Source: Mesorhizobium sophorae
Lineage (GTDB): Bacteria > Pseudomonadota > Alphaproteobacteria > Rhizobiales > Rhizobiaceae
Length of the DNA: 64,000 nucleotides
NCBI RefSeq assembly: GCF_002270415.1
Contig: NZ_NNRI01000007.1
Coordinates: forward strand, 1,426,001 to 1,490,000
Reading direction: 5' to 3'
Shown: positions 17,403 to 26,449 of the stretch, piece after piece
Layout of the letters: every line of letters starts with the position of its first letter
How positions within the stretch are numbered: the stretch's first letter is position 1
Translations under genes and position numbers: made by a program
Notes under the pieces: generated by a model
Database searches by the model: none
What the model was told of the DNA's origin: nothing
What the model saw: the letters and a program-made list of their open reading frames with translations, nothing else

Positions 17403-18109
17403 CCTTGCCGCACGATCTGTCGCCATGGGGCATGTTCATGGCGGCCGATATCATCGTCAAGGCGGTGATGATCGGGCTGGCCTTCGCCTCCCTCGTCACC
17501 TGGACGGTATGGCTGGCGAAATCGCTGGAGATTTTCGCCGGCAAGCTGCGCATCCGTCATGCCGTACGGGCGATCAGCGATGCCGCCACCTTGAAGCAGG
17601 CCAGCCGTGCGCTCGACGGCAGCAGCGGCCCCGGCGCGCTTCTGGCGCGGGTGGCGGAAGAGGAGGTCGCACTCTCGGCCGGAGCGCTCGATCATGTCTC
17701 GGGAGACGGACTGAAGGAGCGGGTCACCTCGCGCCTGTCGCGCATCGAGGCGGCGGCGTCACGGCGCATGTCGCGCGGCACCGGCCTGCTGGCGACGATC
17801 GGCTCGACCGCGCCATTCGTCGGGTTGTTCGGTACCGTCTGGGGCATCATGAACGCCTTTATCGGCATCTCGCAGGCGCAGACCACCAATCTCGCTGTGG
17901 TCGCGCCTGGCATCGCCGAAGCGCTGCTGGCCACGGCGATGGGTCTTGTCGCTGCCATACCGGCTGTCGTCATCTACAACGTCTTTGCGCGCTCGATAGC
18001 CGGCTACCGGCAGATCCTCGCCGACGCCTCGGCGGGTGTCGAACGGCTGGTCAGCCGTGACCTCGACTTCCGCAGTGTCGCGCCGGCAACGGCGATGGCC
18101 GCGGAATGA
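17393..18109 (+). CDS. exbB: TonB-system energiser, proton channel subunit ExbB
   Basis: A 238-aa inner-membrane protein of the MotA/TolQ/ExbB family. The first helix is near residues 18-45; the large cytoplasmic loop contains [20 protein letters not shown]. Helices 2 and 3 carry the signature [16 protein letters not shown] and [20 protein letters not shown]. It works with ExbD and TonB to power outer-membrane siderophore/heme receptors. The start codon lies inside the end of the truncated ATPase frame. exbD follows after 26 bp. Confidence 0.93.
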   Translation: MELTLPHDLSPWGMFMAADIIVKAVMIGLAFASLVTWTVWLAKSLEIFAGKLRIRHAVRAISDAATLKQASRALDGSSGPGALLARVAEEEVALSAGALDHVSGDGLKERVTSRLSRIEAAASRRMSRGTGLLATIGSTAPFVGLFGTVWGIMNAFIGISQAQTTNLAVVAPGIAEALLATAMGLVAAIPAVVIYNVFARSIAGYRQILADASAGVERLVSRDLDFRSVAPATAMAAE

Positions 18110-18135
18110 TGGTGGCGGACTAGCGGAGCAAGGCC

Positions 18136-18600
18136 ATGGCAAGGAGAATCCGACAGACCATGGACGATCTCGAGGAAAGCCACGAGATCAACGTCACCCC
18201 GTTCATCGATGTCATCCTGGTGCTGTTGATCATCTTCATGGTCGCCGCACCGCTGGCGACGGTGGATGTCAATGTCGATCTTCCGGGCTCGACCGCTACG
18301 CCCGCGCCGCGGCCGGAAACACCGTTGTTCCTGACGCTGAAGGACGATCTGACGCTGGCGATCGGCAACGACCGTGTCCCGCGCCCGGCTTTCGCCGCCA
18401 CGTTGGACAGCAGGACGAAGGGCGACAAGCAAACGCGCATCTTCCTGCGCGCCGACAAGGCGGTGGCCTATGGCGACCTGATGGAGGCGATGAACCTGCT
18501 GCGCCGGGCGGGCTATCTGAAGATCGCGCTGGTCGGCCTGGAAACGGGTCCCGCGGCCGATGCCCCGGCGCCCGCCACCACGAGAGCAGCAGTGCCATGA
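18136..18600 (+). CDS. exbD: TonB-system energiser subunit ExbD
   Basis: A 154-aa single-pass protein. The cytoplasmic N-terminus is followed by the transmembrane segment INVTPFIDVILVLLIIFMV containing the essential aspartate (PFIDV) of the ExbD/TolR family, then a periplasmic domain with IFLRADKAVAYGDLMEAMN. The C-terminal tail is alanine/proline rich. The stop overlaps the tonB start by 4 bp. Confidence 0.93.
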   Translation: MARRIRQTMDDLEESHEINVTPFIDVILVLLIIFMVAAPLATVDVNVDLPGSTATPAPRPETPLFLTLKDDLTLAIGNDRVPRPAFAATLDSRTKGDKQTRIFLRADKAVAYGDLMEAMNLLRRAGYLKIALVGLETGPAADAPAPATTRAAVP

Positions 18601-19517
18601 CGCAAGCGGCCGCCTTGCCCTTGGTCGAGTTGTCGCGCTTCAGCCGCCGCGACCTTGGCTTGTGGGCGGGTGCGGCCGCGCTGGTGCTTGGAGCCCATGT
18701 CGCGGTCGCCTATGCCGTGCAGACCTTCAGCATGGTCGAGGAAGCCGATGGCGGCCCGCCACCGGCCCAAGTGATCGAGATGGCGCCGATGGTGGTGATG
18801 CCGGCGGTCGAGGAACAGGTGGCCGCGCTGGACGCGGTGACACCCGATCAGACCGAACCGACGCCCGCGTCCGAGAAGGCGCAGCCGGTTGTCGACCGGC
18901 CGCAAGTCGTCCCGCCCGACGAGATCGAACCCACCCGGACCGAGGTGGCTGAACAGGTCGACCAGCCGCCGCCGGATGAGGTCGCCCCCGATATTGCCGA
19001 GGCCGTCGCACCCGACGTGACTATTCCATTGCCACAACCCAAGCCGGTCGAGGCCCACAAGGACAAGAAACCGGTCGAGGCCAAGGCGAAAACGCCTGTC
19101 GACAGACCAAAACCGCGGCCGAGGAAGGAGACGGCGGCGCCGCCGAACACGGCGAGCATCGCCAGCGCCGATGCGAGGCCGGCCGCCAGGACGGCCGCGC
19201 CGAAGTCGGCGGAATCGGCATCGCGGTCCGGCGATTCCAGCAAATGGGACTCCCGCCTGGGGGCCTGGATCAAGCGGCACACGCGCTATCCCAGTTCAGC
19301 CAAGGCCCGAGGCGTGGAAGGCAAGCCGTATGTCGCCTTTACGGTCGACTCGTCGGGCCGGGTCCTGTCTGCCAGGCTCACCCGTTCCTCCGGGGATGCC
19401 GATCTGGACCGTGCTGCGCTCGCCGTGCTGCAAGGCGCCACCGTGCCGGCACCGCCGCCGGAACTCGGCGCACGCCAAAGCCGCACGGCACCGTTCGTGT
19501 TCAGCCTGCGCAACTAA
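18597..19517 (+). CDS. tonB: TonB energy-transducing protein
   Basis: A 306-aa protein. A short cytoplasmic start is followed by one transmembrane helix (about residues 22-42), a long Pro/Glu/Lys-rich periplasm-spanning stretch (residues about 50-190; PKP and EPT repeats), and the C-terminal TonB domain (WIKRHTRYPSSAKARGVEGK, VDSSGRVLSARLTRSSGD, LDRAALAVLQGA). ATG 18597 overlaps the exbD stop; the longer open frame upstream is an exbD shadow. It closes the exbB-exbD-tonB operon. No outer-membrane receptor gene is in the window. Confidence 0.92.
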   Translation: MTQAAALPLVELSRFSRRDLGLWAGAAALVLGAHVAVAYAVQTFSMVEEADGGPPPAQVIEMAPMVVMPAVEEQVAALDAVTPDQTEPTPASEKAQPVVDRPQVVPPDEIEPTRTEVAEQVDQPPPDEVAPDIAEAVAPDVTIPLPQPKPVEAHKDKKPVEAKAKTPVDRPKPRPRKETAAPPNTASIASADARPAARTAAPKSAESASRSGDSSKWDSRLGAWIKRHTRYPSSAKARGVEGKPYVAFTVDSSGRVLSARLTRSSGDADLDRAALAVLQGATVPAPPPELGARQSRTAPFVFSLRN

Positions 19518-19774
19518 GGTCTGTTGATATTCAGATGAGGCCGGCCTGCAAATGCAATCAAGGCCGCAATGGCGGCCGCATCGGACGGCCTACCCTTGAT
19601 GATGTTGGCGACCTCGGTATCGGCCTGTTCGAACCAGTAGACCATGTCGGCGCTGCCGAGATCTGCGGCGGATCTTTTCAGCAGCGGCAGCAGGCCTTGC
19701 AACGCGCACAGTGTCTCCCAACGGTCTGGCCGGAGGATCGAACCTGCCGCCGCGCATGCGGCTGGCGCTTGCAT
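19514..19774 (-). CDS. small hypothetical protein
   Basis: An 86-aa product of unknown family, with plausible protein composition in its middle (WETLCALQGLLPLLKRSAAD, then MVYWFEQADTEVANIIKG). ATG 19774 is preceded by AAGGAG at a longish spacing of about 11 bases and begins just after the stop of the next small gene upstream. It converges with tonB, overlapping its stop by 4 bp. A longer frame to 19900 would overlap the neighbour and is not favoured. Confidence 0.45.
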   Translation of the reverse strand: MQAPAACAAAGSILRPDRWETLCALQGLLPLLKRSAADLGSADMVYWFEQADTEVANIIKGRPSDAAAIAALIAFAGRPHLNINRP

Positions 19775-19778
19775 GCGG

Positions 19779-20030
19779 CTACGCTCTCCTTGCGTGAGCG
19801 CGATTGTCCTTTGGCTGCGCCTTCGGGTGCCGCGGGTTGCCGCTGAGCTGCGGATGCCTGGCCGGCCGTGCGCCGCGAAGGACGTCGAAGGCTTCGGCAT
19901 AGGCCATGCCCAGCAGATAGGAGATCATGGGAAAGCGGCTTGCTTCAGCCATCTGCACGAGCTCATTGGTCATCGACGAGATGTATTGAAGACTATCGAT
20001 CTCCGACTGACGTAAAGATTGGTTTGGCAC
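19779..20030 (-). CDS. small conserved-looking rhizobial hypothetical protein
   Basis: An 83-aa, mostly helical product. The first 55 residues (SEIDSLQYISSMTNELVQMA, then SYLLGMAYAEAFDVL) resemble a short helical hypothetical protein that I recall from rhizobia. The last 28 residues are basic and low-complexity. The start is GTG at 20030 with a strong AGGAGA ribosome site about 6 bases upstream. Role unknown; possibly co-transcribed with the 86-aa gene 4 bp downstream. Confidence 0.6.
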   Translation of the reverse strand: MPNQSLRQSEIDSLQYISSMTNELVQMAEASRFPMISYLLGMAYAEAFDVLRGARPARHPQLSGNPRHPKAQPKDNRAHARRA

Positions 20031-20088
20031 GTGCTTCTCCTGTCATCTGGTGGAACTCAGGGAACGCGTCACTGGCATACTAAGCCGA

Positions 20089-20334
20089 CTAATTAATTGA
20101 CCGACCCACCGGAGGCGGGCAGATTGCGGTGTCGATATGGTCGGTGAGGCGAACGAGACCAAGCAGGCGGTCGATCGCCGAATGTCCGAGCGCGGCGGTG
20201 GGGCATGCCGACGGGCCATGATTGGTCGCCGCAGGCATCATGTTCTGGCCGATATACCCGGCCTGCGAAAAGAAGACAGTCTGCGTGCCGGCGGCAATCG
20301 TCAGCTTCGGAGCGGGGGTCGCTTTCTTGGCCAT
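20089..20334 (-). CDS. small hypothetical protein
   Basis: An 81-aa product, MAKKATPAPKLTIAAG at the start, with no recognised domain. The ribosome site AAGAAGGG (20341-20348) has ideal 6-base spacing to ATG 20334 but none to the earlier ATG at 20340, which decides the start. It has the same strand as the two small genes that follow (59-bp gap). It contains two cysteines (GPSACPTAALG and TAICPPPVG). Possibly cytoplasmic; function unknown. Confidence 0.45.
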   Translation of the reverse strand: MAKKATPAPKLTIAAGTQTVFFSQAGYIGQNMMPAATNHGPSACPTAALGHSAIDRLLGLVRLTDHIDTAICPPPVGRSIN

Positions 20335-20340
20335 TTTCAT

Positions 20341-20566
20341 CCCTTCTTGACCCTCATGGGACCCGTTGAAAGACCCAAAAACGGGGATTCACGACAAGAA
20401 AGGTAAGGTCGAAAGAGTTAACGGTTTGTTAAAATTGTAGTAATGAAGCGCGCAAAAGGCGGTCTTGCGACTTATCTTTCCTGACGGTTAAGTGTAAAAT
20501 ATCGATTTTGTTCAGATGCAGAGTTTGACAATCGTTGGTATGCGCTCTTTTGGTGCATTTTTATTC
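20341..20566. other. AT-rich intergenic stretch
   Basis: No gene is supported here. From about 20400 to 20580 the sequence is visibly AT-richer than the rest of the window (runs such as GTTTGTTAAAATTGTAGTAA and TTTTTATTCTTATTTAGCG). This marks a compositional break next to the decayed genes that follow. Confidence 0.6.
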
Positions 20567-21079
20567 TTATTTAGCGTAAACAGCGTGGCCGGGAGGGCTT
20601 AGCCCGTCCCGCGTGAGGCTGACCACCAGCTGGTCGACGCTCGGATCGTCGAGCCTGACGACATGTGCCATGCTGATGGCGTGCCTCGGGCGGATGTTGG
20701 ATATGTCGTGCCGCATGATGACGGACACGAATGCCGGCCAAGCCTCGGTCAGAAGCATGGCCTTGCCCGTCAGCGTCGGTTCGGAGATGGGGGCCTATTG
20801 CACGGAGATCAGCGACGGCTCGCCAGTCTGGCGGCGGTTGATGCCGCTGAGACAAATCCAGTTCAGACGCGAGGTCGCCTCCCGATGGTGGTTGCCGCGC
20901 GCCTGTGCCCATGCCGATGCCCGCCGTCCGACCATCCGGTGACCCTTCTGATAGGTGACCGGTTCGGCTTCGCGCCGCACGAAGGTCACCGATCGCATCA
21001 ACAGGCCGGGGCGGTGCGGAATCGAAATATAGGTGAAATAGGTGCCTCCCGCGATCGATGGACTGGGAGGGCGCATCAT
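20567..21079 (-). pseudogene. hypothetical gene interrupted by one nonsense codon
   Basis: One minus-strand frame of 170 codons (21079 to the stop at 20567) is open except for a single TAG at 20795-20797. Both sides read as ordinary protein: before it MRSVTFVRREAEPVTYQKGH, after it APISEPTLTGKAMLLTEAWP, then VSVIMRHDISNIRPRHAISM and DQLVVSLTRDGLSPPG. No frame change is needed across the stop. I do not recognise the family. It is either a recent pseudogene or a sequencing error; a coding TAG seems unlikely. Confidence 0.5.
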
Positions 21080-21252
21080 CTGAGGGAACAGGCTCTCGGA
21101 AATTGGCGGCAGGCCACGCCCCCTGGGCTCGGGGACGCCGGGATCCCGGTACAGTTCAGCTTCATCGATCCGGAAGTAAGTCGCATATCAGCTTGGCGGT
21201 GGCCTTGTTAGGAACGGTCTGTGCTTGCAGGTAGCGTTCGAACTGCGGTAAC

Positions 21253-21432
21253 GACGCCCTCCAGGCGCGCCGCGATGTTGACGCCGTCACCCACGAGGTC
21301 GCCGTCGCTTTCCTCAACGACGTCTCTTGTGTGGATTCCGATGCGAAACTCAATAGGGCGCTCGATCGTAACACCTGCATTGCGTTCGAGCATGGCGGTC
21401 TGCACCTCGATGGCGTAGCGCACCGCGTCGAC
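21253..21432 (-). pseudogene. remnant of class III adenylate/guanylate cyclase domain
   Basis: About 60 codons match the core of rhizobial class III cyclases: VDAVRYAIEVQTAMLERNAG, then IEFRIGIHTRDVVEESDGDL and VGDGVNIAARLEGV. These lie inside a frame (21690-21208) whose other parts show no resemblance. The conserved N-terminal GYSRLM/metal-binding half and the C-terminal part after ARLEG are both missing. It is a fragment, not a working enzyme. Confidence 0.7.
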
Positions 21433-21718
21433 GATCAAGCGACCGGTCGTAGCGGCATCGCTGTCGCGGCACAGTCTGCCGCCTGTCGCGAATTGACCTT
21501 GATGTCCCCAGATGCCACTATGGAACGGTAGCTGATTGCGAAGACAAGACTTCTTGCCGCGGCGGCCGATCCCCTTGAACGCGCGGCTGGCAGCCTGCCT
21601 TAGTCGACTACCCATGCTGATTTGCGTCTTGCGGTTGGGTGACATGAATTGAGCCCAACGAACGAGACCGGCGACTGCTTTGGTGTTCAATTCTCAAACG
21701 GCTCGGATGGAGGAGCAA

Positions 21719-22183
21719 ATGGCCAAAGACGTAGACACAAGTGCAGCCCCGCCAAGTGCTGAGCAACTGCGACTGGCTCTTCTGAAGGAGCAGATGGCAG
21801 AGGTAGACAAGCAGGAAAAACTGCGAGCGAGAGAGAATGAGGAACTCACTAAGTTTACAAACAGTTTCCTGAAGGACCAAGTGAATGACGATGAAATCGC
21901 AATGGTCCGCCGCCTGGTGATGAACGCTGTCAAGAATGGCAAGTACGAAGCACTAGTATACAGTTTCCCTTCGGACCTGTGTACCGACAGCGGCCGAGCC
22001 ATCAACAGCTCTGATCCGCAATGGACCGAAACCCTCCAGGGTAAAGCCAAGCAATTCTACCAGCGCTACTTGGACATTGGGAAGCCGCAAGGTTACAAGC
22101 TCAAAGCCATGGTTATTAACTTCCCGGGTGGAGTTCCCGGTGACATCGGCCTGTTCCTCAATTGGGCGCCGGAACGCAAATAA
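21719..22183 (+). CDS. hypothetical protein with N-terminal coiled coil
   Basis: A 154-aa cytoplasmic product. Residues about 15-50 are charged and helical, probably coiled coil (LRLALLKEQMAEVDKQEKLR). The C-terminal part (EIAMVRRLVMNAVKNGKYEA, YSFPSDLCTDSGRAINSSD, INFPGGVPGDIGLFLNWAPE) looks like a compact globular domain. GGAGG at 21709-21713 sets the start at ATG 21719; upstream in-frame ATGs at 21680 and 21707 lack this. The gene is AT-richer than its neighbours. I do not recognise a characterised family. It converges with the PPK2 gene (29-bp gap). Confidence 0.7.
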   Translation: MAKDVDTSAAPPSAEQLRLALLKEQMAEVDKQEKLRARENEELTKFTNSFLKDQVNDDEIAMVRRLVMNAVKNGKYEALVYSFPSDLCTDSGRAINSSDPQWTETLQGKAKQFYQRYLDIGKPQGYKLKAMVINFPGGVPGDIGLFLNWAPERK

Positions 22184-22212
22184 AAACTAGTGGTGGTTTC
22201 TGAAGTGGCTGG

Positions 22213-23037
22213 TCAGAACACGCCCGGAACCACGTTGCGCGGAGTTGCATCGTCCACGAAGTCGTCGGGTCGCTTTTGGCGTTTGCTGAAGTTCGGTTTT
22301 TCGAACTCGACGTGCTCATAGGGGATTGAGCTCAGAATGTGCGAGATGCAGTTGATGCGCGCGCCCTTCTTGTCATTCGACGGCACGATCCACCAGGGCG
22401 CATGCCTTGTGTCTGTTGCACGGATCATTTCGTTGTAGGCGTGGGTGTACTCCCACCAACGATTGTATGACTCAATATCCATCGGGCTCAGTTTCCACTG
22501 CCGAAGGGGGTCGTCGGCACGCTGCCGGAAACGCCGTTCCTGCTCTTCCTCGCTCACATCGAGGAAGTATTTGAGCAACGTTACGCCGCCTTCTACAATG
22601 GCGGCCTCAAGAGTCGGTACCTGTTCGAGAAAGCGTCGCGCCTGCTTGTCGCTGCAGAAACCCATGACGCGTTCGACGCCGGGACGGTTGTACCAGGAGC
22701 GGTCGAATATGACGACCTCGCCTGCCGCAGGAAAGTGCGCGAAGTAGCGCTGCATATAGAGTTGGGTCTTCTCCCGATCGGTCGGCGCCGGCAGCGCGAC
22801 GACCCGAAACACCCGCGGGCTGACCCGCTCGGTCAGGCGCTTGATCACTCCGCCTTTCCCGGCGGCGTCACGGCCCTCGAAAACGATCGCGATGCGGGCG
22901 CCAGTCTTCTTCACCCAAGCCTGAAGGTGAGCAAGCTCAACATGCAACCGGGCGAGTTCTTTCGCATAATTTTTCCCTTCCGATTTTTCCTCCACATGCT
23001 CAGATACGACCGCCGACTTGTTCTTCTTCTTACCCAT
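22213..23037 (-). CDS. ppk2: polyphosphate kinase 2 (PPK2)
   Basis: A 274-aa P-loop kinase that transfers phosphate between polyphosphate and nucleotides. Walker A is GRDAAGKGG (residues 55-63) and Walker B/lid is DRSWYNRPGVE (from 112), both diagnostic of PPK2. QRRADDPLRQWKLSPMD-type and WWEYTHAYNEM blocks follow. Single-domain length and the N-terminal lysine-rich start fit the class I group. It lies 48 bp after the SulP gene on the same strand and is probably co-transcribed with it. Direction of catalysis (NTP regeneration or polyP synthesis) is not readable from sequence. Confidence 0.92.
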   Translation of the reverse strand: MGKKKNKSAVVSEHVEEKSEGKNYAKELARLHVELAHLQAWVKKTGARIAIVFEGRDAAGKGGVIKRLTERVSPRVFRVVALPAPTDREKTQLYMQRYFAHFPAAGEVVIFDRSWYNRPGVERVMGFCSDKQARRFLEQVPTLEAAIVEGGVTLLKYFLDVSEEEQERRFRQRADDPLRQWKLSPMDIESYNRWWEYTHAYNEMIRATDTRHAPWWIVPSNDKKGARINCISHILSSIPYEHVEFEKPNFSKRQKRPDDFVDDATPRNVVPGVF

Positions 23038-23085
23038 GGGTTCCTCCCTTCAACACAACTCACACGGTGCAAATTCCTTGAAACG

Positions 23086-24765
23086 TCATGCGCGGGCCTC
23101 GAACGCATGATACGCGTCTTCGAGAATGTCGAAAACCATGTCGGAGCCAATGTGCTCGATTACGCCGGCCCGAACAAGGATGTCCCGCGCTTCGGCATGA
23201 AGGTCCGCCAGGCCAAACCTGATCCCGCGATTGCGCAATTCGTCAAATAGCTCCTCCAGCATTGCCGCTGCCGAGCTGTCGATCTGGGAAATTGCACTTG
23301 CATCGATCAGCAGCCAGCGGGTGTCGATCGGCAATTCCTCGGCAATGGACCGCAGCCGCGATGCGACGTAATCGGTGTTGAAGAACAGCAGGCTGCCCTG
23401 GACAAGGCAAACGGCAAGGCCGGGCACCTGACGGGCCTCGGGCGTTCGATGCAGTTTGTAGAAGCCGTCATGGCCTGGAACACGGCCGAGCATGGCGTCG
23501 CGGGGAAACATCAGCTTGCACAGAACATAGACGAGCGTCGCACCGATCGCGATGACGACCCCGTTGAGCACGCCCAGACCGATCGGACCCCACATCGCGA
23601 TGAGCGCGAAGACGAACTCCATGCGGCTGATGCGCCAAATCTGCCTAAGGGCCGCGAGATCGATCAGGCTGATTGCAGTAGCCGCAAGAATCGCCCCGAG
23701 CGCAGGGATCGGGATAATCCTTAGGGTCTGCCCGAGAAACAGCAGTGTCGCGATCAGGGTCACGGCAGCCACGATGCTCGAAACTTGCGAGCGCCCGCCA
23801 ACGGACAAGTTAACCGCCGTGCGCGAGTCGGAGGCCGTAACCGGGAAGGCGCCGAAAAGGCTCGCGGCTATGTTCGCAGCGCCAAATCCGATGAGTTCGC
23901 GATTTGGATCGACCGGGTAGCCGCCTATTGCCCCAAAGCTGCGGGCCGTAATGATGCCGGCGCCGTAGCTCACGACGAAGATCGCCGCAGCGCCGAGGAC
24001 CAGCGTCTGGATCGGAAGGCCAGCAATCGCTGGCAACGACAACGAGGGCAACCCTGTCGGAATATCGCCGACAACCGCAATGCCGCGTCCTTCAAAGTCG
24101 AAGACGGCTGAAAGCACTACGGCGAGGACCACAACCAGCACTGGCCCGGGAACCGGAAAACGCATGATCCGTACGATCTGCAACAAACCGAACATCCCCA
24201 TGGCCAGCAGGAGAGACTGCCAATGTATCGATCCGGCCTTGCGCAGAAGTTCGAGGACCGGTCCGAGCAGGCCTTCCGCCTCGATCTTGACTCCGGTGAA
24301 GCGACCGATTTGCCCGATCAGGATCGAAAACGAGATACCGATGAAGAACCCAGTCAGAATGGGGCGCGAGAGGAAGGTCGCAAGAACGCCGAGCCGAAGC
24401 ACCCACGCCGCCAGGCAAAACAGCCCAACGCCTAGCGCAAGGACTGCTGCGACCGCTGTTCGGTCCACTTCGAGCCCGACTGGCACGCTCGCTGTAACGG
24501 CAACTAAAACCGCCGCGAGCACCGTCATCGTAGCCGCGTCCGGGCCGACTATGAGCTGACGCGAGGGGCCAAAGATCGCGTAGGCCACCAGCGGCGCGAT
24601 ACTCGCGTAGATGCCGGTCTCTGGCGGCAGGCCCGCTATCGCGGGGTAGGCGATGGCACTGGGAAGCCCAACCGCGGCAACTGCAAGCCCGGCGGAAACA
24701 TCGCTTCGCACCCAGCCCATTTGATAACCGTAAAGACTTGTAGGCACGGAAAGGCGCAAGCCCAC
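23086..24765 (-). CDS. SulP-family anion transporter with STAS domain
   Basis: A 559-aa inner-membrane protein of the SulP/SLC26 family. About 10-12 helices span residues 20-420; the family signature appears as AVAAVGLPSAIAYPAIAGLP and TGIYASIAPLVAYAIFG. A cytoplasmic STAS domain occupies about 445-555 (WLLIDASAISQIDSSAAAML, with the conserved D-S-S). Substrates of characterised members are sulfate, bicarbonate, dicarboxylates or other anions. It heads a two-gene unit with PPK2 and is divergent from the CYTH-CHAD gene (84-bp gap). A second SulP gene lies 1.7 kb away. Confidence 0.88.
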   Translation of the reverse strand: MGLRLSVPTSLYGYQMGWVRSDVSAGLAVAAVGLPSAIAYPAIAGLPPETGIYASIAPLVAYAIFGPSRQLIVGPDAATMTVLAAVLVAVTASVPVGLEVDRTAVAAVLALGVGLFCLAAWVLRLGVLATFLSRPILTGFFIGISFSILIGQIGRFTGVKIEAEGLLGPVLELLRKAGSIHWQSLLLAMGMFGLLQIVRIMRFPVPGPVLVVVLAVVLSAVFDFEGRGIAVVGDIPTGLPSLSLPAIAGLPIQTLVLGAAAIFVVSYGAGIITARSFGAIGGYPVDPNRELIGFGAANIAASLFGAFPVTASDSRTAVNLSVGGRSQVSSIVAAVTLIATLLFLGQTLRIIPIPALGAILAATAISLIDLAALRQIWRISRMEFVFALIAMWGPIGLGVLNGVVIAIGATLVYVLCKLMFPRDAMLGRVPGHDGFYKLHRTPEARQVPGLAVCLVQGSLLFFNTDYVASRLRSIAEELPIDTRWLLIDASAISQIDSSAAAMLEELFDELRNRGIRFGLADLHAEARDILVRAGVIEHIGSDMVFDILEDAYHAFEARA

Positions 24766-24849
24766 CGGGTTGAATCCTTAGCTGGCATAGCAACTTTATT
24801 AGCGTAAACTAAGTCTACAGATTTGTAAAAGGCCTGACAACAATCAGCC

Positions 24850-26400
24850 ATGAGCGAGATCGAGTTAAAATTTCTCCTCGACGAACTGACGTCGACCCAA
24901 CTGAGCGCGCGCGTGAAGGCGCTTAAGCTGGCTACTGGCCGCCCGAAAACCAGGACGCTCAGAAGCATCTATCTCGACACCCCTGGTCATGCGCTGAAGA
25001 AGTCAGGAGTCGCGCTCAGACTCCGGCGCGACGGGCGACGTTGGATACAGACCGTCAAGACCAAGCCAGAGCTGCATGGCGGCCTGTCGCAGGTTGGCGA
25101 GGTGGAGAATCCGGCTCCGGGCGGACGGCTATGTCTCGAAGCGATTCCCGACGCAGCGGTCCGGGAGGAGGTCATTCGCCGCGTGAACGGCGCGCCGCTT
25201 GAGCCCGTCTGCGAGACCGTGATCAGGCGTTCCGTCAGCGAGCTGTCCCTTGAGGACGGCACGCGTGCGGAACTGGCAATAGACATCGGCGAAATCCACG
25301 CGGGGGAGCGCTCGGCCGAGTTGCGTGAACTCGAGATCGAACTCATCGAGGGCAACCTGGGCGGACTGTTCGACATCGCGCATCTTCTGTTTCCTGACGG
25401 GGGCCTGAGGTTCTCCTGCCTTTCCAAGGCGGCGCGCGGCTATCTCCTCGCGGAACAGGGATGGATCGACCCGCCGCTCGCGCCCCGCAATGCCGAGGAC
25501 GTTGCGCTCGATCGGGCTCAGATCGCCGAGCAGGCGGCACGCGACGTCCTTCGCGAGTGCCTCGAGCAGATCGCCACGAATGTCGTGGTCATCCGGAAGC
25601 TGGACGATCCCGAAGGGCCGCACCAGTTGCGGATCGGCCTGCGCCGATTGCGAAGCGCGTTCTCTGCCTGCGGTTCCGTTCTGAAGAGCCCGGAAATGAC
25701 GCGGCTCAACATGGAAGCCCGCTGGCTTGGTCAGGAGGTCGGGCGTCTCAGGGATATCGACGTGGTGGCGAACGACATCGTGCGACGGGAGGCCGAGGCC
25801 CACGTGGATGAACCGGGTTTGCCGCCCCTGGCCGATGCTCTCTCGCGGCAGGCGGGGCGGCAGTGTGATCACCTTCGCAAGCTTCTCCCCGAGGCGCGCG
25901 TGCAGGCGTTCCTGATCGACTTGGCGCGGTTCGTGGAGGCGCGAGGCTGGCTCGTTCCTCAGGATTTTGGCCAGACCGAGCGGCTTGCAGCGCCGGTCGT
26001 CGAGTTGGCCGGCAAGGCACTCAGCAAGCGCTGGAAAAAGGTTAGCAAGCGCGCGCACGGACTTGAGACCTTGACGGTTGAGCAACGCCACGACCTGCGG
26101 AAACAGCTGAAGACGCTGCGCTATGCGGTTGAGTTCTTCTCTCCCTTGTACCCGGCGAAACGTGTTGAACAGTTCCTGAAGCAATTGAAGAAACTTCAGG
26201 CGGTCTTCGGCGACCTGAACGACGCGGCGATGGTCAGAGCCATGTTGACGGGGGCGGAAGCGCACGGCGCCGGCGATCCGACCGCGCAACGCGCCATCGG
26301 ATGGGTGATCGGGGCGAGCCAGGCGCGTGCCGAATTCGGCTGGGCTGGCGCAAAAACCTTGTGGGAAAACCTGGATGAGATCCGCCCCTTCTGGAAGTAA
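24850..26400 (+). CDS. CYTH-CHAD domain protein (triphosphatase / polyphosphate-associated)
   Basis: A 516-aa two-domain protein. The CYTH domain (about 1-200) starts with the signature EIELKF and has alternating charged strands (RSIYLDTPGHALKKSGVALR, WIQTVKTK), which bind triphosphate with Mg2+. The CHAD domain (about 225-500) has its histidine/arginine helices PHQLRIGLRRLRSA and QRHDLRKQLKTLRYAVEFF. CYTH enzymes hydrolyse inorganic triphosphate, and CHAD proteins can bind polyphosphate granules, so placement between SulP-PPK2 and a second SulP gene fits a polyphosphate theme. The start ATG 24850 sits exactly at the family N-terminus. Confidence 0.9.
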   Translation: MSEIELKFLLDELTSTQLSARVKALKLATGRPKTRTLRSIYLDTPGHALKKSGVALRLRRDGRRWIQTVKTKPELHGGLSQVGEVENPAPGGRLCLEAIPDAAVREEVIRRVNGAPLEPVCETVIRRSVSELSLEDGTRAELAIDIGEIHAGERSAELRELEIELIEGNLGGLFDIAHLLFPDGGLRFSCLSKAARGYLLAEQGWIDPPLAPRNAEDVALDRAQIAEQAARDVLRECLEQIATNVVVIRKLDDPEGPHQLRIGLRRLRSAFSACGSVLKSPEMTRLNMEARWLGQEVGRLRDIDVVANDIVRREAEAHVDEPGLPPLADALSRQAGRQCDHLRKLLPEARVQAFLIDLARFVEARGWLVPQDFGQTERLAAPVVELAGKALSKRWKKVSKRAHGLETLTVEQRHDLRKQLKTLRYAVEFFSPLYPAKRVEQFLKQLKKLQAVFGDLNDAAMVRAMLTGAEAHGAGDPTAQRAIGWVIGASQARAEFGWAGAKTLWENLDEIRPFWK

Positions 26401-26449
26401 CTCGGCACCGCGACCGACATGTCTGACACAAGCGCCAATGGGTGCCTAA

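Noticed and set aside
20047..20061. 15-bp near-match (13/15) to the tRNA-Ala 3' end, considered as a second attachment site
   Set aside because: A match this short is expected by chance many times in 64 kb; no integrase or longer direct repeat supports it.
20566..24806. Shared 11-mer TTAGCGTAAAC near 20572 and 24796
   Set aside because: Eleven bases recur by chance at this scale and the two contexts differ.
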